Below the pieces are notes generated by a model that saw only the letters and a program-made list of their open reading frames with translations, was not told the DNA's origin and made no database searches. The position numbers and the translations under genes were made by a program. From the IMG/VR virus record IMGVR_UViG_3300047557_003152, positions 1-61,946 of that record: 61,946 bases of DNA. One strand, 5' to 3'. Within the stretch, counting starts at the first letter, position 1; each line of letters begins with the position of its first letter. Shown here piece by piece: positions 7,171 to 15,287 of this stretch. Origin of the DNA: a virus.

Positions 7171-8124
7171 ATGGCAGATCCAATTAGTGGATTTACACTC
7201 GCACAACAAGGAATAAATCTTGCACCTGGAGTTCCTGTTCCATCAACTACAACAACTTCGGGAACTGGAACAAGTCCTGGAACTGGATTGCCTTCAAAAT
7301 TTACTGAAGGTGCTTCACCAAATCCAAGAGTAAGAGATGTTAGTTTTATAAAAACAAAGTTAATGCAACCTGCATTAACCTCACATTATGAAGTTTATAT
7401 AAACCCTCCACCAGAAGCAGAATCATTTATAAAGCAGAGTGGTTTTCCTTTTGATATGACCGATCTTCTTTCGATTTCTTGCTCTGATGCTTCTTTGCCT
7501 GGATCCTCATTAACCACTCATGAATTGAATAATGATTTTACTGGCGTAACCCAGAGACATGCATATAGAAGACTATATGATGATCGTGTTGATTTTACTT
7601 TTTATGTCAACTCTGGAAGTGTAGGAAAAGGATATGATCAAATTAGATACTTCGAAGCATGGATGAGATTCGTAACTGGAGAGCAGGTTGCAAATTCAGA
7701 TGACACTACAAATTTTTACAGAGTTAAATATCCAAAGCAATATAAATCTCCATTCATTAGCATAACAAAATTTGAAAGAGATCTTGGGACAAGAAGACCA
7801 TCAGGAAGAATGACATATAAATTTATTAATGCTTTTCCAATTTCTGTGGGATCAATGCCAGTTTCTTATGATTCTTCTCAACTTCTTAAAGTAACTGTTT
7901 CCTTTACATATGATCGTTATGTTGCAGGAAATGTATCTCAAAACGAAGTTGAACCAGAACCAACTCAAACTCCAGCGATAGGAGTTCCAATAACTAATGG
8001 ACAGTTTCAAGAAAATCCCAATTTCACAAATCCTAAATTTGGAGTCAGTGATATCCAAACTTCTAGAAGTCTAGGATTGAATTTCAATCAAATTAATCCC
8101 GGAAGCGGTGGTATTGTTCCTTAG
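7171..8124 (+). CDS. 54: Baseplate tail-tube initiator (T4 gp54-like)
   Basis: Probable gp54, the tail-tube initiator that sits on gp48 and nucleates gp19 stacking. At 317 aa it is nearly identical in length to T4 gp54 (320). After a Thr/Gly/Pro-rich N-terminus (1-50), a tail-tube-fold beta domain begins with SHYEVYINPPPEAESF near 70-85. SISCSDASLPGSSL near 110 and RLYDDRVDFTFYVN near 132-145 are typical of tube/initiator proteins. The C-terminal 70 residues are Pro/Asn-rich and probably disordered. It diverges from gp4 with only 43 nt between starts. Confidence 0.8.
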   Translation: MADPISGFTLAQQGINLAPGVPVPSTTTTSGTGTSPGTGLPSKFTEGASPNPRVRDVSFIKTKLMQPALTSHYEVYINPPPEAESFIKQSGFPFDMTDLLSISCSDASLPGSSLTTHELNNDFTGVTQRHAYRRLYDDRVDFTFYVNSGSVGKGYDQIRYFEAWMRFVTGEQVANSDDTTNFYRVKYPKQYKSPFISITKFERDLGTRRPSGRMTYKFINAFPISVGSMPVSYDSSQLLKVTVSFTYDRYVAGNVSQNEVEPEPTQTPAIGVPITNGQFQENPNFTNPKFGVSDIQTSRSLGLNFNQINPGSGGIVP

Positions 8125-8141
8125 GTTTGATATTGCTGCAT

Positions 8142-8168
8142 AAAAAAAAGAGGGTCCGAAGACCCTCA
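8142..8168 (-). terminator. UUCG-loop terminator for the small minus-strand operon
   Basis: Read on the minus strand: GAGGGTC, loop TTCG, GACCCTC, then eight T residues (8149-8142). The 7-bp perfect stem with a UUCG tetraloop is a textbook intrinsic terminator. There is no U-tract on the + strand, so it serves the two small minus-strand genes; the stop codon of the 45-aa gene lies at the hairpin base. Confidence 0.9.
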
Positions 8169-8303
8169 GTTTGGAAAAAGATCTGTTGATTGAGTATCTT
8201 TTAGAGACTCATTCAAAACATAAACAGTTGTTACTGTACAACTAACAACTGAAAAATATGTTAGAGATACTATTAGTAGAATTTTAAATATTTTTTTTAT
8301 CAT
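8166..8303 (-). CDS. Tiny putative lipoprotein (45 aa)
   Basis: A 45-residue frame, MIKKIFKILLIVSLTYFSVV followed by Ser-Cys. Two lysines, a hydrophobic helix and a lipobox-like VVSC with Cys22 form a bacterial lipoprotein signal; the mature part is only about 24 residues, rich in Thr/Ser/Asp. The start lies inside the last 20 nt of the 80-aa gene, in another frame, and the stop lies at the terminator hairpin. Small lipoproteins overlapping a membrane-protein gene recall phage o-spanins (Rz1), but neither sequence similarity nor the usual proline-rich mature region supports that firmly. Confidence 0.6.
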   Translation of the reverse strand: MIKKIFKILLIVSLTYFSVVSCTVTTVYVLNESLKDTQSTDLFPN

Positions 8304-8526
8304 CTTTTTGGCAGAGACCAAAAGCTCCTGCAATTGCAATAAGATTACCCAATAAAAACCAATTTCCTTCTGCTGCCACGTTCATTCTATGTCGCATTTC
8401 AGCGTGTTCATATCCGTTTCGAACAGCATTTTCTAGAAGAGCCATATCTCTTACAGTCTCACTCGCAACAAATGCAGATCCCAAAACACCGTAAAGAAAA
8501 ACTAGAGAAAAGAAAAGTTTTTTCAT
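8284..8526 (-). CDS. Small membrane/exported protein (80 aa)
   Basis: An 80-aa protein with an N-terminal signal or anchor (MKKLFFSLVFLYGVLGSAFV, ending in a possible A-x-A-like cleavage region around 18-22), a soluble stretch of about 30 residues (ETVRDMALLENAVRN to NVAAEG), then a second hydrophobic segment WFLLGNLIAIAGAFGL near 56-71 and a charged tail. I do not recognise the family. Size, topology and pairing with a lipoprotein gene allow a lysis-related (holin, antiholin or spanin-like) role or a small envelope modifier. It is the first gene of a two-gene operon on the strand opposite the hub genes. Confidence 0.65.
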   Translation of the reverse strand: MKKLFFSLVFLYGVLGSAFVASETVRDMALLENAVRNGYEHAEMRHRMNVAAEGNWFLLGNLIAIAGAFGLCQKDDKKNI

Positions 8527-8571
8527 TGATTTGATTGATTACTTTTACAGTATAGTACGAATTTTTCCTCT

Positions 8572-8591
8572 GTGGCACAACCTTGTGCCAC
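8572..8591. repeat. Perfect inverted repeat in a divergent promoter region
   Basis: GTGGCACAA (8572-8580), CC, TTGTGCCAC (8583-8591). It is a 9-bp perfect dyad in the 119-nt gap between the minus-strand small operon and gp26. It sits just upstream of a -10-like TATACT on the minus strand (8549-8554) and 20 nt before the gp26 late promoter. It could be an operator or an mRNA hairpin; no U-tract follows on either strand. Confidence 0.6.
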
Positions 8592-8611
8592 TTCTCAATC
8601 TGGCATATTGC

Positions 8612-8619
8612 TATAAATA
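8612..8619 (+). promoter_or_regulatory. Late promoter (TATAAATA) for the hub operon
   Basis: Exact CTATAAATA, 26 nt upstream of the gp26 ATG at 8646. It is the best candidate for the start of the late transcript covering gp26 to the structural genes near 22 kb. Confidence 0.75.
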
Positions 8620-8645
8620 AAGTACCTGAATTGTTTTGGGAGATT

Positions 8646-9365
8646 ATGCCTTTACCAAAAATTGCCACTCCAACTTATGAGTTGGAATTGCCTTCTACTG
8701 GACAGACTGTAAAATATAGACCATTTTTAGTTAAAGAAGAAAAACTTTTAGTCATTGCACTAGAGTCTGAAGATACAAAGCAGATTACTAATGCAATCAA
8801 AACAGTTATTAAAAATTGTATAGAAACTAAAAATATCAAAGTAGAATCTCTTCCTACATTTGATATTGAATTTTTGTTTTTGAATATTAGAGGAAAGTCA
8901 GTAGGAGAAGAAATTGAAGTTAATGTTATTTGCCCAGATGACGGAGAAACTTCTGTACCTATAAAAATTAATGTTGATGATATCAGAGTTCAAAGAAACA
9001 ATGAACATATCAAACAAATTAAACTTGATGATAATTTAATGATGGAAATGAAGTATCCATCATTAGATCAGTTTATTAAAAATAATTTTGATCTTTCTAG
9101 TAATAATGCAATGGAGCAATCCTTTGAACTTGTTGCTTCTTGTGTAGATAAAATTTATAATGAAGACGAGGTTTGGAGTGCTTCTGATGTAACTAAAAAG
9201 GAATTGATGGAATTTTTAGATCAAATGAATTCAGGTCAGTTTAAGCAAATTGAAAAGTTCTTTGAAACGATGCCTAAATTATCTCACACTGTTACTGTTA
9301 AAAATCCGATTACTGATGTTGAAAGTGAAGTAGTTCTTGAGGGATTATCAAGTTTTTTCGCATAA
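8646..9365 (+). CDS. 26: Baseplate hub protein (T4 gp26-like)
   Basis: Member of the T4 gp26 baseplate family. The ATG at 8646 gives 239 aa; an upstream TTG extension would run back through the late promoter and is rejected. Diagnostic segments are the N-terminal LPKIATPTYELELPSTGQ and YRPFLVKEEKLLVIALES, then FDIEFLFLNIRGKSVGEE near 75-92. The C-terminal half (ELMEFLDQMNSGQFKQIEKF) matches the usual hub region. The gene opens the long late hub operon and is followed 2 nt later by a 61-aa protein. Confidence 0.85.
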   Translation: MPLPKIATPTYELELPSTGQTVKYRPFLVKEEKLLVIALESEDTKQITNAIKTVIKNCIETKNIKVESLPTFDIEFLFLNIRGKSVGEEIEVNVICPDDGETSVPIKINVDDIRVQRNNEHIKQIKLDDNLMMEMKYPSLDQFIKNNFDLSSNNAMEQSFELVASCVDKIYNEDEVWSASDVTKKELMEFLDQMNSGQFKQIEKFFETMPKLSHTVTVKNPITDVESEVVLEGLSSFFA

Positions 9366-9367
9366 TA

Positions 9368-9553
9368 ATGGTCCATATGGACCTTGAAAATTACTTTAGA
9401 CTTAATTTTTCGTTAATGCAGTATCATAAATATTCATTGACTGAAATTGAAAATATGATTCCTTGGGAAAGAGACGTTTATGTTGAACTTCTCAAGCAAC
9501 ATATAGAAGAAGAAGAGTACAAACAACAGCAACAAAGTAAAAATGGCTGGTAG
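9368..9553 (+). CDS. Small hub/tape-measure-associated protein (61 aa)
   Basis: A 61-aa helical protein with the pattern FSLMQYHKYSLTEIENMIPW then ERDVYVELLKQHIEEEE. Such short proteins ('...Y.L.EI..M...ER..Y...L..') regularly sit between the hub protein and the tape measure in T4-like phages and are likely assembly chaperones or hub cofactors; gp51 is the T4 candidate by position, though much longer. ATG 9368 is used here; ATG 9377 is an alternative. Its end overlaps the next gene by 11 nt. Confidence 0.7.
   Translation: MVHMDLENYFRLNFSLMQYHKYSLTEIENMIPWERDVYVELLKQHIEEEEYKQQQQSKNGW
9425..9432 (+). promoter_or_regulatory. Possible internal late promoter
   Basis: CATAAATA fits NATAAATA and lies about 110 nt before the first tape-measure-like gene, inside the 61-aa gene. 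The A/T richness makes chance occurrence quite possible. Confidence 0.3.
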
Positions 9554-12272
9554 TCCGAACTTACCCAAAGAGAATATAGATGAGGTAATTTTAGGATTAC
9601 TAGCTTTAGAACCTAATGAGGTTGCTGAACTCGATTATCAAATTTATAGTTTATATCTAAGAGAACTTTTAATAGAAGTTACATCTGCTCGTAGAAAAAT
9701 TTCTGGAGCAGAAGTTGAACTTATAAAAAATGAATTTAAAAGAGTAAGAGGAAAGAAAGGAAGATTTAAAATTGTTCCAAAAAGTTCTAAAGTTACTGCA
9801 AATGGACTTGGACTTGGTGGAATTCGTAAACAAATTAAAGGAGCACAAAAAAGATTGATGCTTGCTCCTGTTGGTGGAGTTCCAAAAGAAACAAAAAATA
9901 AAATAGAAAAAGTTTCCAAGAAGAAAGATAATGATTTAGATGTTTTATCAAGAATCAATAATACATTAGATTCTATTATTAAAACCTTAACTGATATCAA
10001 TAAAGATAATAAAAAAAGAAGTGATAGAGAAAGAAAAGACGCAGAAAGTAAGAGAAGGTTAGGTAAAGAAAAAGAATTTGAATCTAAAATCTTTGACGGA
10101 ATTAAAAAGGTTGTATCTACTATCACAAAACCTTTTCAATCTGTTTGGGATAAAATAGTTAATTTTATTAAGAATATTATTCTTGGCAGAATATTAATAA
10201 AATTAGTTGATTGGTTTGCTGATCCACAAAATCAAGGAAAAATAAAAAATCTTATTCGATTTTTTAAAGATTGGTGGCCTGCAATACTTGGGTCATATGT
10301 TCTTTTTGGAACCACTTTTGGTAGGTTTATTCGTGGTACTGTTGGATTAGTTGGAAGGTTTATATTTCAAATAGGTAAAGTTGCCATACCTAAACTTTTA
10401 AAGTTTATAAACACTCCTTTAGGAAAAGCGGTTGCATTGTTTACTGCTGGTGCAACAATACCTGCAATGTTTCCTGGCACTGTAAATGAACAGGAAAGAA
10501 AAACTTCACAATCTTCTGGAAGTACTCAAGATAAAATAAAACAATTACAACAGCAAAAAGCAAATCTTAATATCTTTGAAAGGCTTCAAGGAAAGGGTGC
10601 TGAGATTGATGAGCAGTTAGAATATTTAAAAACAGGTAAAACCAAATCATACGGTTTTAATGGTGGTGGATCTACGTATGGATTGGTAAGAGGTCCAAAA
10701 GGAAGAGATAAAGTTCCTGCATGGCTTACCGATGGTGAATTCGTTGTGTCAGCGGGTGCTGTTAATAAGTATGGAGTTGAAACCTTCGAAGCAATGAATG
10801 CTGCTGGAGGTGGAACTAATAAACCACAAATTGTTAACGGTACTACTTATGCTTATGGTGGAGGACTTATTGGATCTGGTGGTAATAACAAAAATCAAAA
10901 TGATCCAACAAAAAGTATAAAAGATTTTATTAAGTTTAAACTTGGATATGACGTAGATAGACCAAGTACTTGGGGATCATCTTTTGGAGCAGGAATTTCT
11001 GGTATGTCTAGTGGTTCTGGTTTTAAAATGTCTGGACCGAATTTAAATCAAATTGGAAATCAAGTATATAAATCTATTAATAATCCTAATTTACAAAAAA
11101 ATATACTTGATTATGGTCAAAGAAAATTAAGTGACATTACTTCTTCAGGTTCAAAAATACTTGCTGGAGCAAAAAATAAAGTTCTTAGTGTAGTTGATTC
11201 TCCTTTAGCAGCTCTCGAAAAATATGGAACAGAACGTGAAAATGCATTGGTAAAGTCTGGAGAATTAAAACCTGGAGCAGCTTTGACAAAAACAGCACAA
11301 GCAAATCTCAATAAAAGTGATGCTTGGATAAAAAGTCTTTATGATCCAAAAAAAGATAAAGGACCTTTAGGATTTGTCAAAAAAGCATTTCAGGATGTTC
11401 AAAATAAAGGATTAACTCCCGACTTAACTGCAATGATGGGATTGAAGAGTGAGGGGTTTGAAAAATTTGTAGAAAAAGCATCTGGTGGAAGAGTTAAAAA
11501 TTTTGGAGCCAAATTGACTGGTCTTCAATATGCAGTAAAAGGATTAATGGGTCCACTTGGAAAAGCATTTAGAGTTGATGATGGTGGATCTCTAGGTAGA
11601 TATGTTAAACCTGCTATTTTGGAAGCACAGAGAAGAGGACAAGGTGGAGTTGGTGCTGTTGGATTGGGTCAAACGGATTATAATAAATTAATGGGAGATA
11701 GACTTGCCAATCTTGCTCTAGGTCAATTTAATTTTAAAGTGGATAAGAGTGGCAAAGCAACAACTGATGACACGTATGAAGCGAATCAAACAGCGTCTCA
11801 TTATTTTAAAAATGCCAGATCAAATTTGAAAAAAGGTAATGTCGGCCCAGCTTTGTTCTCAGCAGTTTCTGGTATATTGAGAATAAATCAAAATACTGGA
11901 TGGGGTAATATAAGACCTGGCGGTAAAGGAATTGATTTAGGTGGTGGTTTTACGCCGACTGATGATAAAGGAAAACCAATACCACCAACGAAATCAAATT
12001 CTCCGGTTACAATGTATAGTACCAATGATCCAAGAAGAAAACAATCTGGTCCATACAAATCAAAGTTTTCTAGACCAAAAAATGCTGGAGTTAAACCAGT
12101 TAAACCATTACCAAAACCAAAACCAAAACCATCTGCGACACCTTATACCGGCGGGCAAAGAGGAAGTGGAGCAAGACCTTCTAACAGTCAAAGACCAAGA
12201 ACACAAAATCCAACTCATAGCGCAAGTTCAACAAGAACTGCAAGAAGTACATTGGGGGTTAATAAGAAATAA
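9543..12272 (+). CDS. Tape-measure-like baseplate/tail protein (909 aa)
   Basis: Large virion protein in the position of T4 gp29, the hub tape measure. A lysine-rich coiled-coil region at about 115-185 is followed by several hydrophobic helices typical of tape measures (IVNFIKNIILGRILIKLVDW near 205-225, WWPAILGSYVLFG near 246-258, then the GRFIRGTVGLVGRFIF segment). Near 385-420 comes the phage motif GPKGRDKVPAWLTDGEFVVS with KYGVETFEAMNA, found in many tape-measure/tail proteins. The C-terminal 100 residues are Pro/Lys/Ser-rich. The next gene starts on its stop (TAATG) and shows the same architecture, suggesting duplication. The exact T4 equivalence is inferred. Confidence 0.72.
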   Translation: MAGSPNLPKENIDEVILGLLALEPNEVAELDYQIYSLYLRELLIEVTSARRKISGAEVELIKNEFKRVRGKKGRFKIVPKSSKVTANGLGLGGIRKQIKGAQKRLMLAPVGGVPKETKNKIEKVSKKKDNDLDVLSRINNTLDSIIKTLTDINKDNKKRSDRERKDAESKRRLGKEKEFESKIFDGIKKVVSTITKPFQSVWDKIVNFIKNIILGRILIKLVDWFADPQNQGKIKNLIRFFKDWWPAILGSYVLFGTTFGRFIRGTVGLVGRFIFQIGKVAIPKLLKFINTPLGKAVALFTAGATIPAMFPGTVNEQERKTSQSSGSTQDKIKQLQQQKANLNIFERLQGKGAEIDEQLEYLKTGKTKSYGFNGGGSTYGLVRGPKGRDKVPAWLTDGEFVVSAGAVNKYGVETFEAMNAAGGGTNKPQIVNGTTYAYGGGLIGSGGNNKNQNDPTKSIKDFIKFKLGYDVDRPSTWGSSFGAGISGMSSGSGFKMSGPNLNQIGNQVYKSINNPNLQKNILDYGQRKLSDITSSGSKILAGAKNKVLSVVDSPLAALEKYGTERENALVKSGELKPGAALTKTAQANLNKSDAWIKSLYDPKKDKGPLGFVKKAFQDVQNKGLTPDLTAMMGLKSEGFEKFVEKASGGRVKNFGAKLTGLQYAVKGLMGPLGKAFRVDDGGSLGRYVKPAILEAQRRGQGGVGAVGLGQTDYNKLMGDRLANLALGQFNFKVDKSGKATTDDTYEANQTASHYFKNARSNLKKGNVGPALFSAVSGILRINQNTGWGNIRPGGKGIDLGGGFTPTDDKGKPIPPTKSNSPVTMYSTNDPRRKQSGPYKSKFSRPKNAGVKPVKPLPKPKPKPSATPYTGGQRGSGARPSNSQRPRTQNPTHSASSTRTARSTLGVNKK

Positions 12273-15200
12273 TGGCTAAACTACTCCCATCTTCAAATTC
12301 TGCTATCATCAAATATCAAAAGTCTTTGGTAGTAAAACCACCAGTAGGAAAAGAATCAGCAAAAGAATCATTTAAATCATTCGGAAGTACACTTTTTAAA
12401 ATTGAAAAGAAAGTAATTACTATTGATAAACTTCTAAAAGATTCTTTTTTACTCTCTAAGAAACAAGAAGAAATAAAAAGAAAAGGCAAAGAAAAAGAAA
12501 AGTTTGAAGGAAAGGAGAAAGAATTAGAGAGTAAAAAACCACAAGAAGTAAAAGGTATTAAATTACCATCTCTTCCGAAGATGGGATTTATAGATTGGAT
12601 TAAAAATTTTATCACACAAACTATACTTGGATTCTTTGCAGTTCGTCTGATTGAATTTCTTCCACAACTTTTAAAGGTTCTTCCTGTCATTGTTAAAGTT
12701 GCAGATTTCTTTATAGATGTAGGTGGAAAACTTTTAAATGGATTAGTTACTTTTATTGATTGGGGATATAAAGCATATGATGCAACAAGAGGATTTGCAA
12801 AGAATCTTTTTGGAGAGGGTGGAGTAAAGCAATTTGATCAACTATCAGGACTTTTAAATAAGTTTTTAAATCTTGCAATTATTGCAGGAATGGTAGCCGT
12901 TGGTTCTGGTGGACTTGGAAAAGGTGGTGGCGGTGGTGGTGCTGGTGCAGCAGCAGGCGCACGTCCTAGACCGGGACAAGGTGGAAGACCAAAGATAACA
13001 ACGTCTGGAGGTCGTGGATTAGGAAGACCAGACATAAGAAATCCATTAAGACAAAGACCAAAAGTAACTGTTGGTAAAGGTGGAAATAAGGCATTACTTT
13101 CTTCTGTTAGACCATTTTTAAAAAGAATTCCTCTTCCAGTTATTGGAGCACTAATTGATTTTGGATTGTCTGTTGCTCTTGGAGAAAATCCTGGTAGAGC
13201 AGCATTCAGGGCAATAGGTGCTGGACTTTTGGGTGCTGTTGGAGTAGCTGCTGGTTCTGTTGTTCCTATTGCAGGTAACTTTATTGGTGGATTAATAGGT
13301 GGATATATTGGAGATACTATTGGTGGAGCATTATATGACGCTTTCTTTGGTGGTGGAGTAACTCCTAAGAAACAAAAGGGAATAAAAGCTGCTGGTGGAG
13401 GAAGAGCATCACAAACTCCAAGTAGATCTATAAAGAAAAAGAAAAAAACAAGATCAATATCATTCACTCCTAGAAAAATAAAACCAGGTGCGAGTACTGG
13501 TGGAGAAGATAAAGTACAAAAACTATTTCCTAATCCAGAAAAATCAAGCGGACTATTTGGATTTTTGGGAGGGTTGTTTGGTAATAATCAACAACAGCAG
13601 CAACCAAAAAAATCGACAGAAAAGTCTGCAAATCCTCAGGAGTTTTTAATTAAGAGTAATGATGTTCTAGGAAGAACTGATTTCTTTGGACCATTTTTTA
13701 CACTCGCAATTAAAACCGTACTTGGTCAGAAACCAGATGCATTAGATTACAAAAATGCAGGTAGAGGTTTAAATACTTGGATGCAATCTACTTTCAAGTC
13801 AGGAACTTTAGGATTTGCTGGTGGTGGTGAAGTAGATATAAAGCAATTTTTTGCAGGAGAAGACTACACTGATATAATTGCAAAATCTGTAGAGGATTCG
13901 GTTTCAAAAGAAGTAGATGAAACGATTCGTGATTTAGCAAAAGAACTTTCTTTGAGACCTGTTGGTAGAGAAGAAATGGTTCAAGAAAATATAGAGAAAG
14001 GCAAAACAGATTCAAGTCTTGATGTGGGTCCTGGTATGACTGTGACTGGTGGTAATGCTGACTTCTGGACATTGGTTGCTATTGCCAGAATGGAAGACTC
14101 AGACCCACAAGGTTCTGCTGATGTCGCACAAGCAATTTATAATAGAGTTTCTTCTGGAATATATGGCGGAAAAACTATCAAACAAATAGTTTTAAGACAA
14201 GGGCAATTTGAACCAACTTGGAAATATCCAAGAAGAGGAAAAACTGGTGTTCCAAACCCAGAATGGCACGCTATTAAGGATCTTGCATCAGCTTCTGCTG
14301 CAACTGGAATATCTCAATCAGATTTACAAAAAACTGCAGCAGCATTAAAAAACTCAAAATATCAAGAAGAAGCAAGAAAATTTGTTGGTGGAAGAACTGA
14401 TTTCATGGGAGGAAGTAATCAACCTGGACCTGGAGATGTAAGAAGAAAAGAAAATGCTCCTAATAATTTCTTTGGATGGTTTGTTGGACCTGCTGCTAGA
14501 GCTTATGGAGCAAAAAATCCAGGTCCAGCAAGAGCACCTCAACTTGGCGATATTGTTGTTATGGGTGGAGGAGGTGATGCAAATATTACTTTAGGAAAAG
14601 GTTATGGTTCTGCTGGTAGCAAAATTGCAGGTGAACTTGGTAGATATCTTAAAAATAAATTAAAAGCAGGAGAACAATATTCACAAATTCATCGCCATCC
14701 AGAACATCCGCCATATAGTTTAACATCGGGTCACAGTAAAGGGTCTCTTCATTATCAAGGTAGAGCACTTGATATTGGAGCATACACTCATGAACAAGGT
14801 CCTATTCTAAAAGCAATTGCAGAATTTAATAGAATGAAAGGAGTTAAACCAGTACAACTTCTTCATGGAAAAAATGAACCATCTGATCACTCAAATCATG
14901 TTCACGTTGCTTATGAAGAGGGTGGAGAAACTTTAGACGGTCCTCATATTGCAAGAGTTGGTGAGAGAGGAAAAGAATATGTAATCGACAATGACTCATA
15001 CGAATTAACTGAAAAAGTCGCACCGGGTGTTCTTGATATTCTTAATTATAATGTCTATGATAAAACTTCACTACAAAAAAATATGCCAGCAATTATTAGT
15101 TCTCTGAGTATGTACACTGATTATGAGATGCCATATGGATCCTCTGAAGTTGCTTTCGTTCCAGTTCCTATTGGAGATTCTGGAGAAATGGTGGGTGGAA

Positions 15201-15283
15201 CATCCAAATCTTCTTTATCATATGATTATTCAACCATAGATACTATGGGAGAACAAATGAACGACAATCTAATGTACGGATAA
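12272..15283 (+). CDS. Tape-measure-like protein with two cell-wall hydrolase domains
   Basis: 1003-aa virion protein. The N-terminal third parallels the preceding gene: Lys/Glu coiled coil (about 45-90), hydrophobic helices (WIKNFITQTILGFFAVRLIE), and glycine-rich membrane-like segments up to about 360. Residues about 595-750 resemble a SleB-type hydrolase (LVAIARMEDSD, ADVAQAIYNR, NFFGWF). Residues about 790-885 resemble an M15-type zinc peptidase: GHSKGSLHYQGRALDIG supplies His and Asp, and DHSNHVHVA the distal His. The C-terminus carries the tail motif VGERGKEYVIDNDSYEL. It probably replaces the lysozyme missing from the gp5-like protein, opening peptidoglycan during injection. Confidence 0.75.
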   Translation: MAKLLPSSNSAIIKYQKSLVVKPPVGKESAKESFKSFGSTLFKIEKKVITIDKLLKDSFLLSKKQEEIKRKGKEKEKFEGKEKELESKKPQEVKGIKLPSLPKMGFIDWIKNFITQTILGFFAVRLIEFLPQLLKVLPVIVKVADFFIDVGGKLLNGLVTFIDWGYKAYDATRGFAKNLFGEGGVKQFDQLSGLLNKFLNLAIIAGMVAVGSGGLGKGGGGGGAGAAAGARPRPGQGGRPKITTSGGRGLGRPDIRNPLRQRPKVTVGKGGNKALLSSVRPFLKRIPLPVIGALIDFGLSVALGENPGRAAFRAIGAGLLGAVGVAAGSVVPIAGNFIGGLIGGYIGDTIGGALYDAFFGGGVTPKKQKGIKAAGGGRASQTPSRSIKKKKKTRSISFTPRKIKPGASTGGEDKVQKLFPNPEKSSGLFGFLGGLFGNNQQQQQPKKSTEKSANPQEFLIKSNDVLGRTDFFGPFFTLAIKTVLGQKPDALDYKNAGRGLNTWMQSTFKSGTLGFAGGGEVDIKQFFAGEDYTDIIAKSVEDSVSKEVDETIRDLAKELSLRPVGREEMVQENIEKGKTDSSLDVGPGMTVTGGNADFWTLVAIARMEDSDPQGSADVAQAIYNRVSSGIYGGKTIKQIVLRQGQFEPTWKYPRRGKTGVPNPEWHAIKDLASASAATGISQSDLQKTAAALKNSKYQEEARKFVGGRTDFMGGSNQPGPGDVRRKENAPNNFFGWFVGPAARAYGAKNPGPARAPQLGDIVVMGGGGDANITLGKGYGSAGSKIAGELGRYLKNKLKAGEQYSQIHRHPEHPPYSLTSGHSKGSLHYQGRALDIGAYTHEQGPILKAIAEFNRMKGVKPVQLLHGKNEPSDHSNHVHVAYEEGGETLDGPHIARVGERGKEYVIDNDSYELTEKVAPGVLDILNYNVYDKTSLQKNMPAIISSLSMYTDYEMPYGSSEVAFVPVPIGDSGEMVGGTSKSSLSYDYSTIDTMGEQMNDNLMYG

Positions 15284-15287
15284 AAGT

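Noticed and set aside
12838-13467. Minus-strand open frame of 209 aa inside the 1003-aa gene
   Set aside because: Proline-rich antisense of the glycine-rich segment; no promoter or Shine-Dalgarno. Similar shadows at 9644-10126 and 19150-19539 were also left out.
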